Below the pieces are notes generated by a model. The model had not been told where the DNA came from and ran no database searches. It saw nothing but the letters and a program-made list of their open reading frames with translations. A DNA stretch of 64,000 bases. Origin: a virus. Below are positions 1 through 8,666 of the stretch, one piece after another. Each line of letters begins with the position of its first letter. The first letter of the stretch is position 1. A program made the position numbers and the translations under genes. Location of the stretch: IMG/VR virus record IMGVR_UViG_3300047284_000228, positions 46,787 through 110,786 of that record. The stretch is one strand, 5' to 3'.

Positions 1-2868
1 TCCGGTAGTGTAGGATGTTCCTGCATTGGAGAAAAATAATTTTTGAATTCCTGTTGTATTATCTACGAGAGCTTGATAGACATCTGCTTCGTAGTATCTG
101 TTTGTTATTTTTGCTGTTATAGGTGATTCGGAGATATTGTATCCTTCAGATACCGCTCCGAAGTCACCGTAGGAACAGTTTCCGTTAGTTCCACGAATTT
201 TTCCGCCATTAGTGGCCAAATAACCAATATGGTTATAATATGTAAACACAGAAACACATTCTGTTTTTCCGGTACCGTTAGCCCATACTCCAATACCATC
301 GCTGATAACCTGGGTAAAGTCGTTAGAAACCATAGTTTGATTTCCGCCACTATGAATATCACCGTCGATCTTGAATCCGATACATCCCGTACCAAAGTTA
401 GTAACGTTTTGTACGTACGGCGATTTAGTACCTACCCATGCAGTTGTATCTGCTGGACCGTATCCTGGATCAAGACTAACGAATGCTCCGGCTGAAGGTC
501 GTTGTGTTCCATAGATATTTGCCGAACCAAGTGTGCCTTCTAATCCCATAAGGGTTAGATTTCTTAAACCAGATCCGTCTCTCATTAAAAACATATTGCT
601 TTCTTTGTTTCTTGAATATGTTGATCCGTTAATAAAGAAAGTCGATGTTTCTATGGTCTTGTAATTACCGGGATAGATTAGATCATATGCGATAGAATTA
701 AGTATTGTAGATATATCCTGCTCTAGTCTAGCGGGCAAAGCAGTCTGTGTTGAATCTAAATAATTAGCTTCTAAATATAGTAATGTTTCGTTTAATATAA
801 ATTCGTGATTATTTTCAATCTGATCATAGGCAGCTAGTTTATCTAGATTCGTTGTAACTGTATTAGTGCCTGTGATAGCAACGTTTAAGAAATTATCTAC
901 TCTATTTCTAAAAATTTCTAACAGAGTTCCTAGAGTGTTAACTTCGGATATCGTAGCCGATGTGCCGCTGAAGTCTTGTGCTATATCACCGTACAGATCA
1001 ACATTCGGAAATCCTAAAATTTCTTGTCCGACTGTTAGTTCTCGAACTACTCTAGATAATAGAGATTCTAATCTATTAGCAGCCGCGAGTATTAATGTGA
1101 TATACGATTCATCAAATAAAGTATTGACTGGTTTAACTGTTGTTGATCTGAGTTCGTCACCTACTATGGCAACAAAAGCAGGTATACGAATAGGCAGTAC
1201 TTCTTCATAATCGCCTGTTCTTACAAATATAGTAGCATACCCTGTCACTTGTTCACAGGCATAACGTATTGTTTTCCACGGATTTTCGGGAGATGTACCT
1301 GCGCTAGGTATATCTTCACCAAAGTTTGCAACAAAATAAACCTTTTCTGTATTTTGTAATAATTGCCAACTGTTTTCGTTACTGACTGCTGTGAGGACTT
1401 TTCCTTGCGAACCAACAGGCAATGCTTTATACCCAATAGTGCTACCATCTTCTGTGGCTCCGTAGGTTCTAATATCACCAATATTTTTTAATCTATTGAT
1501 CCTGTTGCCGTCGGTAATTTTTGCCCAGTATCTTCCTTCTAGTGTAGAACCCATTTCGCCGTCGTCATCAGGACGATTTCCTGGATCGGAAATGTGTTTA
1601 TCTTTGCATCGATAAGAACTAGAAACCCATACGACCGTATCTCCGGCCATATAGGTAACACCTTCGGTCCATACTCCTCTCCAATTAATTCCGGGAATTA
1701 TAAGATCCCAATATGTGGAATTAGTAGTACTACCGTCATCAAAAAAATCTGGATCTTGGGCTATGTTGTCTAAAATACAAGCATAAAGATTACCGCCTCG
1801 TCTTACTACATCGCCCAGTTCGTAATTAGTAAATGAATTCCAGGATCCTTGTATCTTGGAACCTTGAAACAATAATTGCCAAGTTGAAGTCGAAGTGCTG
1901 GGAGTTAGATTTGAATGTAAGAATGTGTTATAATATAAATTACCGCCGTAAGAAACAACATCTCCTGGCTGATATAATGTCGTAGAATTCCAGACCACAT
2001 CATATTCTTGTCCGGGAATATACATGTCAAAGTATATGGTAGATATAACCGATCCAGAAATATGAAAAGTATTGTTCTTATAAAGATAAGATCCATATTT
2101 TACAATGTCACCTATTTTATAGATAGTTAATGTAGTCCAGTTTCCTTTGTAGTCAATTCCTTCGTTGACCACTGACCACTTGGCCTGATCTGCAGGTAAT
2201 CCCAGTTCGACTACACTTGTAGAAGTATGGGCTATATCACAGTTGTATACATAGCCGCCGTATTTTACTAGATCATTTGCTTTATATCTAAAATTTGTAG
2301 TCCAGTTACCTTTCCAATCTTCTGCTATTGATACCTCGTTCCAAAATCCTATGTTTGATTCTAGTCCCTGAGAAATATCTCCTGCAGATTCATGGCTGGT
2401 ATTACATCTATAGATCTTTCCGCCGTATCTTACAACATCGCCGATTTTATAATAGGTTTCTGTCTGCCAATTTATTTTCCACTCTTGAGAATTTAATAAA
2501 ACCGTCCAATTAACGGACTGATCTGGAAATCCGGTTTCGTCTTCAGCAGATGTATGATCATTGGTACATACATATATTACACCGCCAAGTTTTACGATAT
2601 CACCGATTTTATAATAAGTTTCTGCGGTCCATTCGCCTAACCAGCTAGTTCCGTCTGCCATTAACTCCCACTTTGGTTCTAAGGCGGGAGGAATATCTGA
2701 ATTATAAAATTCTAGATCATAATAAAAATCAGGATTAGCAACGTGTGTTGCTAGACAGTTGTAGACCTTACCTCCGAAGCTGATAACATCGTCTGGGTTA
2801 TAACGTCCGTAGGCTGTCCACTCGCCTTTCCATGTATGTTTGAATCTACTTAATTTAAAATCTGCCAT
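1..2868 (-). CDS. Large tailspike/fibre-like virion protein, 3' end outside window
   Basis: The reading frame is open on the minus strand from ATG 2868 to the left edge, giving 956 residues without a stop; I translated it by hand. Residues 1 to about 430 hold eight repeats of the pattern Y-x(2)-GD-x-V-x(2)-GG-x-x-Y-x-C-x(4)-H (for example YKIGDIVKYG), which resemble carbohydrate-binding module 5/12 repeats. From about residue 510 the sequence changes to a right-handed beta-helix style: NPWKTIRYACEQ near residue 528, followed by IFVRTGDYEE and IPAFVAIVGD, as in pectate-lyase-like tailspikes. The inferred role is host-surface polysaccharide binding and possibly cleavage. No catalytic residues can be assigned. 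It is the last gene read in a minus-strand block of fibre and decoration genes. The carboxy terminus is missing. Confidence 0.8.
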   Translation of the reverse strand, partial: MADFKLSRFKHTWKGEWTAYGRYNPDDVISFGGKVYNCLATHVANPDFYYDLEFYNSDIPPALEPKWELMADGTSWLGEWTAETYYKIGDIVKLGGVIYVCTNDHTSAEDETGFPDQSVNWTVLLNSQEWKINWQTETYYKIGDVVRYGGKIYRCNTSHESAGDISQGLESNIGFWNEVSIAEDWKGNWTTNFRYKANDLVKYGGYVYNCDIAHTSTSVVELGLPADQAKWSVVNEGIDYKGNWTTLTIYKIGDIVKYGSYLYKNNTFHISGSVISTIYFDMYIPGQEYDVVWNSTTLYQPGDVVSYGGNLYYNTFLHSNLTPSTSTSTWQLLFQGSKIQGSWNSFTNYELGDVVRRGGNLYACILDNIAQDPDFFDDGSTTNSTYWDLIIPGINWRGVWTEGVTYMAGDTVVWVSSSYRCKDKHISDPGNRPDDDGEMGSTLEGRYWAKITDGNRINRLKNIGDIRTYGATEDGSTIGYKALPVGSQGKVLTAVSNENSWQLLQNTEKVYFVANFGEDIPSAGTSPENPWKTIRYACEQVTGYATIFVRTGDYEEVLPIRIPAFVAIVGDELRSTTVKPVNTLFDESYITLILAAANRLESLLSRVVRELTVGQEILGFPNVDLYGDIAQDFSGTSATISEVNTLGTLLEIFRNRVDNFLNVAITGTNTVTTNLDKLAAYDQIENNHEFILNETLLYLEANYLDSTQTALPARLEQDISTILNSIAYDLIYPGNYKTIETSTFFINGSTYSRNKESNMFLMRDGSGLRNLTLMGLEGTLGSANIYGTQRPSAGAFVSLDPGYGPADTTAWVGTKSPYVQNVTNFGTGCIGFKIDGDIHSGGNQTMVSNDFTQVISDGIGVWANGTGKTECVSVFTYYNHIGYLATNGGKIRGTNGNCSYGDFGAVSEGYNISESPITAKITNRYYEADVYQALVDNTTGIQKLFFSNAGTSYTTG

Positions 2869-2871
2869 TTA

Positions 2872-3240
2872 TTAATCCTCTGATGCTCCAGAATCGTAAG
2901 TGTATCCGTTGTTTATTCTAGCTACTAATTGTCCTTCGTTATCTATATAGTAAAATATAGCTCTGTCGTCCCAACGATATTGTTGATATTTTAAGTTTTC
3001 GAATACAGTATTATGATTTACATCAATTCCTTCATAGAAATCAACTCCAGTTTCGAGATCATTATAATTACCCGCTTCATCCCCTGGACGATTTAGTTCA
3101 ATAGCATCGTTGCTTTTTAATTGATCATTTCTTTGTAAAAATAAACTTCCGTTTTCATTTTTTCTTAGACCATAGAAAAATCTAGGAGTATCTCCTAATC
3201 TTGTGTACGGATCATTGCCTAGTACATAATTATTATTCAT
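2872..3240 (-). CDS. Small virion-associated protein, unknown function
   Basis: This 122-residue protein starts at ATG 3240, with a Shine-Dalgarno-like aaggag just upstream, and stops 3 bases before the large tailspike-like gene. The sequence is polar and rich in Asn, Asp and Tyr, including NDPYTRLGDTPRFFYGLRKN and DDRAIFYYIDNEGQ. It has no signal peptide, membrane segment or catalytic motif. Its tight spacing inside a run of fibre genes suggests a structural or fibre-assembly role. I do not recognise the family with certainty. Confidence 0.75.
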   Translation of the reverse strand: MNNNYVLGNDPYTRLGDTPRFFYGLRKNENGSLFLQRNDQLKSNDAIELNRPGDEAGNYNDLETGVDFYEGIDVNHNTVFENLKYQQYRWDDRAIFYYIDNEGQLVARINNGYTYDSGASED

Positions 3241-3250
3241 TTGTAACTCC

Positions 3251-3583
3251 TTAGCTTATTTCTACGTAACTTACAACCACATCGATGCTGTCTGCGGTAT
3301 CGCTGACTATTCTTAGGCCTGAAGTTTCTGGCAGGATTAATTTTTCGCCGTTGGTGATGATTTTTACCGCAGAATTAGGAGCTACTGTTAATCCTTTGAC
3401 ATAATATGCCTGTTCGCTATCTTCGCTGATTACATAAACATCTACATTTACTGTATCATAATCAGTGACATTAGCAATGTTACAGCCAATTACTGTTGAT
3501 CTAAATCCTACAGGTGTCTGTACTACATCTACCGGTGTTGTTCCTATATTTTTATTAACTGCGTGTTTGAATGTTGTAGGCAT
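3251..3583 (-). CDS. Small beta-rich structural protein
   Basis: This 110-residue protein alternates hydrophobic and polar residues throughout, as expected for a beta-sandwich (STVIGCNIANVTDYDTVNVDVYV; LTVAPNSAVKII; IDVVVSYVEIS). It is similar in length and style to the product of 6405..6773, which also places a V/T-rich strand around an 'N-x-T-x(2)-D' turn and an 'LTVPAGE'/'LTVAPNS' segment. The two are probably paralogues. It lies 10 bases from one neighbour and 3 bases from the other, so it is part of one late transcription unit. The likely role is fibre or capsid decoration; this is inference. Confidence 0.72.
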   Translation of the reverse strand: MPTTFKHAVNKNIGTTPVDVVQTPVGFRSTVIGCNIANVTDYDTVNVDVYVISEDSEQAYYVKGLTVAPNSAVKIITNGEKLILPETSGLRIVSDTADSIDVVVSYVEIS

Positions 3584-3586
3584 TTT

Positions 3587-4639
3587 TTATCCTAGTGTTA
3601 ATGCAAATCGTATTGCGATGTCTGTGGCGGCGGTTTCTGATACCGCACCAATCGTACCGGCCGGACTAGCCCAAGCAGTGCCGTCCCAAATTTCTAAGGC
3701 TTTTGAATCTGTATTGTATCTGGTCATACCTTCTACTGCATAAGCAGTAGGTCTGTCCCCTGCTGTACCTTTTGGAGGAACAAAAGCGTTAGTACCGGAG
3801 ATAACAAAGTAGCCTGTACCAGATTGGTCAAGCTGTGTAATAGATCCGCTGACTGTGTTTGTGATCAGATTGTTTCTAATCGCAAAATTTCCTAATCTCA
3901 CAGATCCTGCACCATTGCCTTCTAAAATTAGATCCTGTCCAGTAGTAGTGTTAATGCGGTTATCTATGAGTTGTAGATTACCGATGTTAAATTCTGTAAG
4001 ACTTAGGTTAGTAGCGAACAGATTAGTAGAATAAATATTTCTCCATCTGTTACTAGGGCTACCTATATCGTAGGTATTGTCTGTTTCAGGAATAAGGTTA
4101 CTGTTTAGGCTAGCATTGATAGTAACGGTGTCGGCGATACTATCGCCTATGATCAAATTTCCGCCTATGGTAATATTACCCGTGGCATTGATATTGCCTG
4201 TTACACTTAGATTTCCTGTAATATCAGTAGGTGCTTGTATATCCACAATACCTGTACCATTAGGTCTAAGTTCTAGATTAGAATTAGAAACTATAGTAGC
4301 GATCGTGTTTCCTGAAATTTCTATATCGTTTACGATCAGTCTAGAATGATAGATCGTAGCCTCGCCGCCGGAAGCAGTAAATGTTATTGAGGGAAGATCG
4401 CTGGAAATTGTATTGCCGGTTATAGTAAGATTACCTATGTCAAATTGATTGGTAACTTCAAGGTCTGTGACTCTTGTGGATCCAGCAACATCTAATGTGT
4501 ATTGAGGAGAAGAAGTTTTCACTCCAATGCGCGAATTCGTAACGTCCAGATAGAGAAGGTCGGTCTCAAAGGCTAGGTCCACACCATCTCTGATGAGATT
4601 GGCCTTTAAGAGCGGACCGGAAATTCGACCAATAGCCAT
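3587..4639 (-). CDS. Tail fibre-like structural protein, paralogue of 4789..5898
   Basis: This 350-residue protein begins MAIGRISGPLLKANLIRDG, then DLLYLDVTNSRIGVKTSSP and YTLDVAGS. That opening is shared almost word for word with the product of 4789..5898. The middle is a repetitive beta structure (GNLSVTGNINATGNITIGGNLIIGD), followed by DNTYDIGSPSNRWRNIYSTN, a motif common in phage fibre shafts. The carboxy-terminal part has YFVISGTNAFVPPKGTAGD and a W-x-G-T-A-W-A-S end typical of 'ALEIWDGTAWASP' fibre modules. It is a virion structural protein, probably a fibre or whisker. Its 5' leader is long and structured (see 4640..4788). Confidence 0.82.
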   Translation of the reverse strand: MAIGRISGPLLKANLIRDGVDLAFETDLLYLDVTNSRIGVKTSSPQYTLDVAGSTRVTDLEVTNQFDIGNLTITGNTISSDLPSITFTASGGEATIYHSRLIVNDIEISGNTIATIVSNSNLELRPNGTGIVDIQAPTDITGNLSVTGNINATGNITIGGNLIIGDSIADTVTINASLNSNLIPETDNTYDIGSPSNRWRNIYSTNLFATNLSLTEFNIGNLQLIDNRINTTTGQDLILEGNGAGSVRLGNFAIRNNLITNTVSGSITQLDQSGTGYFVISGTNAFVPPKGTAGDRPTAYAVEGMTRYNTDSKALEIWDGTAWASPAGTIGAVSETAATDIAIRFALTLG

Positions 4640-4788
4640 GCGCTCTCCTAAATACCCCGTGTTTCACGGTTAACCAATTTTGGATTTCTCCGCAGCCGCT
4701 TCGACGGCTCTTTGCTGGTTTACCACAGTTTAATCACGCAGAAATTGGTCATTTGCTGCGATTAGTAGTATTTAGTCAGATTGGGGAA
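4640..4788 (-). other. Non-coding structured leader between two paralogous fibre genes
   Basis: This 149-base stretch has no gene. On the minus strand it would be the 5' leader of 3587..4639. It holds two hairpins: CCGTG/CACGG (4657-4661 with 4665-4669, TTT loop) and AGCCG/CGGCT (4694-4698 with 4705-4709, six-base loop). An outer eight-base pairing, ACCAATTT (4673-4680) with AAATTGGT (4742-4749), encloses the second hairpin. An ACTAAATA late-promoter-like box lies just upstream at 4769-4776. No U-run follows either hairpin, so they do not look like intrinsic terminators. Confidence 0.5.
4769..4776 (-). promoter_or_regulatory. Putative T4-type late promoter (ACTAAATA)
   Basis: The minus strand reads ACTAAATA, close to the T4 late -10 box TATAAATA read by gp55. 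It would direct transcription of 3587..4639 with a leader of roughly 125 bases. It is a motif match only. Confidence 0.4.
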
Positions 4789-5898
4789 TTAACCAAAGAT
4801 GAGGGTGTAAACGTGGCCAAGTTCTTCCATAACCGCAGGAGTTACCACAGTACCACCGCCAGTAGCCACTTGCCAGATTGTACCGTCAAAACATTCTAGA
4901 TAACCTAGTTCGTTGTTCCAACGTGTTTCACCTACTTCAACGCCCAGTCTTTGAGAATTATTTCCCACAGGAATACGCATGGCGCCGGTATCGTTGATCA
5001 CTAGATAGCCCGTACCGGTATGCGAGATAGTCACGGGAGAATTTAGTAGATTCGTTATAGTGCCTTGATTGATAGAAATATTTTCTATAATGACTGTACC
5101 AGTATCTGGTAGCAGATACAGATCATCATTGCTCTGCAGGGCTTCTATCCTGTTTGCGCTATAGTTTGCTTGATCGCCTACGATTAAATTAGTGATAGTG
5201 GGATTTTGAGATCCGTTCAAGTCAACGATATAAGTATCATTCCATCTGTGGCTAGGAGATCCGATGTCATACTGATCGTCCGATCCAGGAACTATACTTT
5301 GTGTAAAATCTGGAGCAATGGTCACAGTATCTATAGGACTATCTCCGATTATAAGCTGCCCATTTAACTGCACAGTTTCTGTAGACTGTATATTTCCAGT
5401 AACTGCTAGGTTGCCTAGGATAGCTGTATCTCTTTGAAACACAACTCGTCCAGTGCCGCTGGCATTAAGCACTATATCTTCATTAAGCACAGCACCAGAA
5501 ATCCTATTGCCGTCTATGTTGATAGAAGGAGTTTCTGCACGACCAAGTTCAACATAAGCATCTACTCCTACGGGCACGATGTTAATAGGACCTACGGTTG
5601 AAGTTATAGATCCATTTGAATTAAATCTTATGTTGTCGAATGTAGCCAAAGTTCCCGAAGCTAACAAGTCTCCGGTAATTTTTCCATCACCTGTGATATC
5701 TAGAGTAAAATTTGGGGGATTAGCGTTAATTCCGATGCGTCTATTAGTTACATCGAGATATAATAGATCGTCGTCGAGCGCAGCATTTCTAAATGTAAGA
5801 TCTACCCCGTTCCTCAGAAGATTCTGAGTCAGCATAGGTCCACTGATTCTACCTATAGAATATCCTGGCGGAGTCGATGGTCCTGGCGCTGCTGGCAT
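4789..5898 (-). CDS. Tail fibre-like structural protein, paralogue of 3587..4639
   Basis: This 369-residue protein has a Pro/Ala-rich amino end (MPAAPGPSTPPGYS) followed by IGRISGPMLTQNLLRNGVD and DLLYLDVTNRRIGINANPP, the same module as in the neighbouring paralogue. Beta-shaft repeats (GNLAVTGNIQSTETVQLNGQLIIGD) and a YDIGSPSHRWNDTYI motif follow. The carboxy terminus carries GTGYLVINDTGAMRIPVGN and a C-F-D-G-T-I-W-Q module. The ten extra amino-terminal residues compared with the paralogue are the main difference. It is a virion fibre component by family style; the exact location is unknown. Confidence 0.82.
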   Translation of the reverse strand: MPAAPGPSTPPGYSIGRISGPMLTQNLLRNGVDLTFRNAALDDDLLYLDVTNRRIGINANPPNFTLDITGDGKITGDLLASGTLATFDNIRFNSNGSITSTVGPINIVPVGVDAYVELGRAETPSINIDGNRISGAVLNEDIVLNASGTGRVVFQRDTAILGNLAVTGNIQSTETVQLNGQLIIGDSPIDTVTIAPDFTQSIVPGSDDQYDIGSPSHRWNDTYIVDLNGSQNPTITNLIVGDQANYSANRIEALQSNDDLYLLPDTGTVIIENISINQGTITNLLNSPVTISHTGTGYLVINDTGAMRIPVGNNSQRLGVEVGETRWNNELGYLECFDGTIWQVATGGGTVVTPAVMEELGHVYTLIFG

Positions 5899-5907
5899 AC
5901 TATCTCC

Positions 5908-6408
5908 TTAGTTGGCAAATCCGTAATAGATAGTAATATCTTTAGCTAACGGCACCGGACTTGTAAAAACTATATAGGTATTTCCTGATCCTAGATAATT
6001 GTCAACAAGGTTAAAGTTAGTATCTGATATTTGAAAAACGTTTTCTACAAATACCAAAATATTGTTTTCTGAACTAGGTATTTGGCTTAGGGGACCAAAT
6101 GTTGTTTCTATGCCGTCTGCACCGGTAAGTGTTTGTTTTGTTATTGTAGTTGCGCCCGGTGCTCTTACCACTTCCCAAACTCCATCGATATATGCTTCGA
6201 TAGAATTCGTTGTAGTATTGTATCGAATAAAACCGTTAGCGCCGTTGGGATTTCTTACGCCGCTGAGCTGCGGGCGTTCTGCAGTAGTACCTTTAGGCAA
6301 TCTTAGTCCGCCTGTTAGGTCCATTACTGCCCTACCATAATGATTAGTAAACAGCGTATTGTCGCTGGGACTATATTTGCTGATAGTTTTTTGCTTTAAG
6401 AATCTCAT
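5908..6408 (-). CDS. Structural protein with fibre-type 'WEVVRAPG' module and carboxy-terminal beta domain
   Basis: This 166-residue protein has an early segment GGLRLPKGTTAERPQ and FIRYNTTTNSIEAYIDGVWE, a module also seen near the ends of the two larger fibre proteins downstream. The last 70 residues (LTGADGIETTF, NILVFVENVFQISDTNF, IVFTSPVPLAKDITIYYG) match a beta-sandwich unit that recurs in the 4585-residue baseplate protein: 'VxVNxVxQ', then 'IxFxxxPxxGxxIxI'. Its start overlaps the stop of 6405..6773 by four bases (ATGA type), so translation is probably coupled. Confidence 0.75.
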   Translation of the reverse strand: MRFLKQKTISKYSPSDNTLFTNHYGRAVMDLTGGLRLPKGTTAERPQLSGVRNPNGANGFIRYNTTTNSIEAYIDGVWEVVRAPGATTITKQTLTGADGIETTFGPLSQIPSSENNILVFVENVFQISDTNFNLVDNYLGSGNTYIVFTSPVPLAKDITIYYGFAN

Positions 6409-6773
6409 ACTGGTAACGAACTCACTGTGATGCTCAATAGATTAGCTGCGCTGGCTGTAGCACGGATCTGATCTCCGGAGCTAAGAACGATTCTTTCGTC
6501 GCTGAAAAATACCGTTTCACCTGCGGGTACCGTAAGATTTTTTACTATGGTATTTGTATCTGTACTAACTCCTCCGCTGACCACTAGATTAAGTGTCAAG
6601 TTCGCAGAGTTTACAGTTTCGTCTGTTAGGTTTGGAGTTCCTGTATTACAGACTATAATCGATGTTACAGCATTGGTTTGACCAGTTACGCCAGGACCAA
6701 TGGCTGCTCCTGTAGTTGTACTAGTATACACTAATGTATCACCTGTGGTAGTTAATCTTGTGCTGTATATCAT
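6405..6773 (-). CDS. Small beta-rich structural protein
   Basis: This 122-residue protein is rich in Thr, Ser and Val, with alternating strands (TNAVTSIIVCNTG, NLTLNLVVSGGVS, IVKNLTVPAGETVFFSDERIVL, ISITVSSLPV style). It is similar in architecture to the 110-residue product of 3251..3583. A four-base overlap with 5908..6408 links the two genes. No enzymatic motif is visible. It is likely a virion decoration or fibre-connector protein, inferred from context. Confidence 0.72.
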   Translation of the reverse strand: MIYSTRLTTTGDTLVYTSTTTGAAIGPGVTGQTNAVTSIIVCNTGTPNLTDETVNSANLTLNLVVSGGVSTDTNTIVKNLTVPAGETVFFSDERIVLSSGDQIRATASAANLLSITVSSLPV

Positions 6774-6782
6774 GTTTTTCTC

Positions 6783-7769
6783 TTAAAATATCATACTAAA
6801 AACCAAAGCCTTGCTTTTGCTAATAAGTTCATCTGTTTTAGTTGTGTTAACAAAATAAAGACCAGTAGTTCCTACTCCTGCGGTATTTCCATACAGTAGA
6901 CTGCCTCCACTGACTGATGCAGGTGTAGTTCCTAGATTGTTCATTTGTAGAGCATAGGTAATTTCTACCTTGCCCGTGCCGTTAGTTTCAAATTTAATGT
7001 TAGCGTTGGTATTTCTTGTTTGTATTACCGCAGCATCCGGAATCAACGGATTAAAAGGTGTTGGATCTTCTGTGTACAGAGTCAATCCACCAAACTGCAC
7101 CCTGTTGCTAAAAAATTCTGTGACGATATTATTTTCAACTACTACAGCTACTTGGCTTTCTAGTGGTTGAACAGCATATGGTCCGATAGGAAATAATCCA
7201 GTGGCAGGATTGTTTGAATCAAAGGCTGCTACTCTGGTATTATCTCGGACGATCTGGAATGTTGGATTAGTCTGAATCGCTGTGTCAACATATCTTTTGT
7301 TAGGTATATCATCGTCATCAGTGACATTCAATTCATAATTTAGTGTGCCTGCGACTTTGACTACACCTGTGCCTGTGCCGATTAGTGTTAGGTCGCCTGC
7401 GTCTGTGTCTGCATTGGTCAGGATTTCTTTGACTCTTAATCTACTGCTATTATAACCTGCGCCTTGTTTGAAATTCCAAGTATCATCGTCTTCGTCCCAA
7501 ACAAGCAGAACATCTTCTTCAGTACCTCGATCAACTTGGATGCCGGAATAACGAAGAGTTACCCCGGCTCCAGTTTCACCATCATTAACAATAATGATGT
7601 TATCTTTAATCGCTAGATTTTCGGCAGAGATAATAGTAGTATCGCCTTCTACTACTAGATTTCCAGTAACGATTGTTCTACCAACACCAGGTCCGGTGTC
7701 TAATTTAATATCAGCACCTTCGCTGGTTTTGATGTTGTAATCGCCGTTAACTTGGAAAAACTGTCCCAT
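6783..7769 (-). CDS. Virion structural protein, fibre-like
   Basis: This 328-residue protein begins MGQFFQVNGDYNIKTSEGAD, then GRTIVTGNLVVEGDTTIIS and NLAIKDNIIIVNDGETGAGV. The 'NLAIKDNIIIVNDGE' segment is the standard module found also at the ends of fibres at 52688 and 54552 ('VTIEDKNLVLAKQTG', 'VEIVDKTLTLAYGS'). A middle portion with RVAAFDSNNPATGLFPIGPYA and a beta-rich tail follow. The last residues (TGLYFVNTTKTDELISKSKALVFSMIF) resemble ends of marine T4-like structural proteins. It sits in the fibre block and has no catalytic motif. Confidence 0.78.
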   Translation of the reverse strand: MGQFFQVNGDYNIKTSEGADIKLDTGPGVGRTIVTGNLVVEGDTTIISAENLAIKDNIIIVNDGETGAGVTLRYSGIQVDRGTEEDVLLVWDEDDDTWNFKQGAGYNSSRLRVKEILTNADTDAGDLTLIGTGTGVVKVAGTLNYELNVTDDDDIPNKRYVDTAIQTNPTFQIVRDNTRVAAFDSNNPATGLFPIGPYAVQPLESQVAVVVENNIVTEFFSNRVQFGGLTLYTEDPTPFNPLIPDAAVIQTRNTNANIKFETNGTGKVEITYALQMNNLGTTPASVSGGSLLYGNTAGVGTTGLYFVNTTKTDELISKSKALVFSMIF

Positions 7770-7783
7770 GCCTACTTCCTAGA

Positions 7784-8302
7784 TTAGATAGCTGTTAAAA
7801 TTAACAAAGTTTGAGATGAGTCGTCGCTCAATGACCACTTGTAACGATTTCCGTTAAAATCAGTGGCTGTTCTAAAATTAATCTTTCTTAAAGTTACAGG
7901 ATTACCAGTAGAATTAATTCCTACTAGTGTAGCTTCACCGTTGTTTGCAGGATCGGAGTTTGTGCCTTGTACTAACTTAGCAGTTACTACAGTGTTAACA
8001 ACACCTGTGCCTGATCCGCCAACTGCGGTAGCTGTGAATACTCTACCATTGACAGCATTGTGTAGTGCGCCTGCTGCGGTAAAATCTGAGTCGCCTACAG
8101 ATTCGATCACATATTGACTACCAACTACTAGGCTTCCGTCGGCGACGTTTGTGCCATCGTCGGCACATTTAAATCTACGAGCACTTACTTGATTAACAAT
8201 GTAACCCTCATAGACTGTACCACCGGTTTTAAATCTGATAGGAATCTTTGCTGGGGATCCGCCTGTGATTCCAAAATATCTCTTACTTAACTTATTTGCC
8301 AT
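7784..8302 (-). CDS. Virion structural protein, unknown
   Basis: This 172-residue protein begins MANKLSKRYFGITGGSPAK, preceded by a strong aaaggag ribosome site. It has a repeat-like middle (SLVVGSQYVIESVGDSDFTAAGA, GRVFTATAVGGSGTGVV) of a kind common in phage particle proteins. The end reads RYKWSLSDDSSQTLLILTAI. It is the first gene of the minus-strand fibre block, preceded by a GATAAATA late-promoter box about 70 bases upstream. No function can be assigned beyond probable virion association. Confidence 0.75.
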   Translation of the reverse strand: MANKLSKRYFGITGGSPAKIPIRFKTGGTVYEGYIVNQVSARRFKCADDGTNVADGSLVVGSQYVIESVGDSDFTAAGALHNAVNGRVFTATAVGGSGTGVVNTVVTAKLVQGTNSDPANNGEATLVGINSTGNPVTLRKINFRTATDFNGNRYKWSLSDDSSQTLLILTAI

Positions 8303-8372
8303 TTGTTTTCTCCTTTAGAGTGACGTTCTAGGTCTCGCTCAGTGGCAAAACTGCGCAATCATCTAGATACTT

Positions 8373-8380
8373 TATTTATC
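8373..8380 (-). promoter_or_regulatory. Putative late promoter (GATAAATA) for the fibre block
   Basis: The minus strand reads GATAAATA, one base from the T4 late consensus TATAAATA. It lies at the stop of 8379..8666 and about 70 bases before the start of 7784..8302. It is well placed to start a late transcript for the nine or more fibre genes to the left. Confidence 0.55.
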
Positions 8381-8666
8381 AGCGGCTGAGCATAGCCATC
8401 AGTTCCAATTTACTTACTGTAGCCAGCACTCTATTAATTTCGTCTATTTCCGATTGTGCTCGTTCTAGATGAATGGTATGATGTGTACGCCTATACTCTA
8501 CTAGATGCTTACTGTAGTTAGTGATATGATTTTCAACGATGTTTTCTATTTGTTTTACATCGTGTGTGAACATTGGAAATCGGCGGCGCCAAATATTAAA
8601 TTGTTCTCTTAGTTTAGAAAAATCGTTATGCGTTTCGATCTGCATACCGATATTTAAGCCAAACAA
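8379..8666 (-). CDS. Conserved small protein downstream of gp23, unknown function
   Basis: This is a 95-residue, helix-rich, basic protein (FSKLREQFNIWRRRFPMFTHD; VEYRRTHHTIHLERAQSEIDEINRVLATVSKLELMAMLSR). A protein of this style and length next to the capsid gene is, from memory, common in marine T4-like phages. The start is uncertain. TTG at 8666 has a GGAG five bases upstream, but both lie in the gp23 terminator hairpin. ATG at 8645 avoids the hairpin but lacks a clear ribosome site and removes the MFGLNIG start. It could be a head-associated protein. Confidence 0.72.
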   Translation of the reverse strand: MFGLNIGMQIETHNDFSKLREQFNIWRRRFPMFTHDVKQIENIVENHITNYSKHLVEYRRTHHTIHLERAQSEIDEINRVLATVSKLELMAMLSR

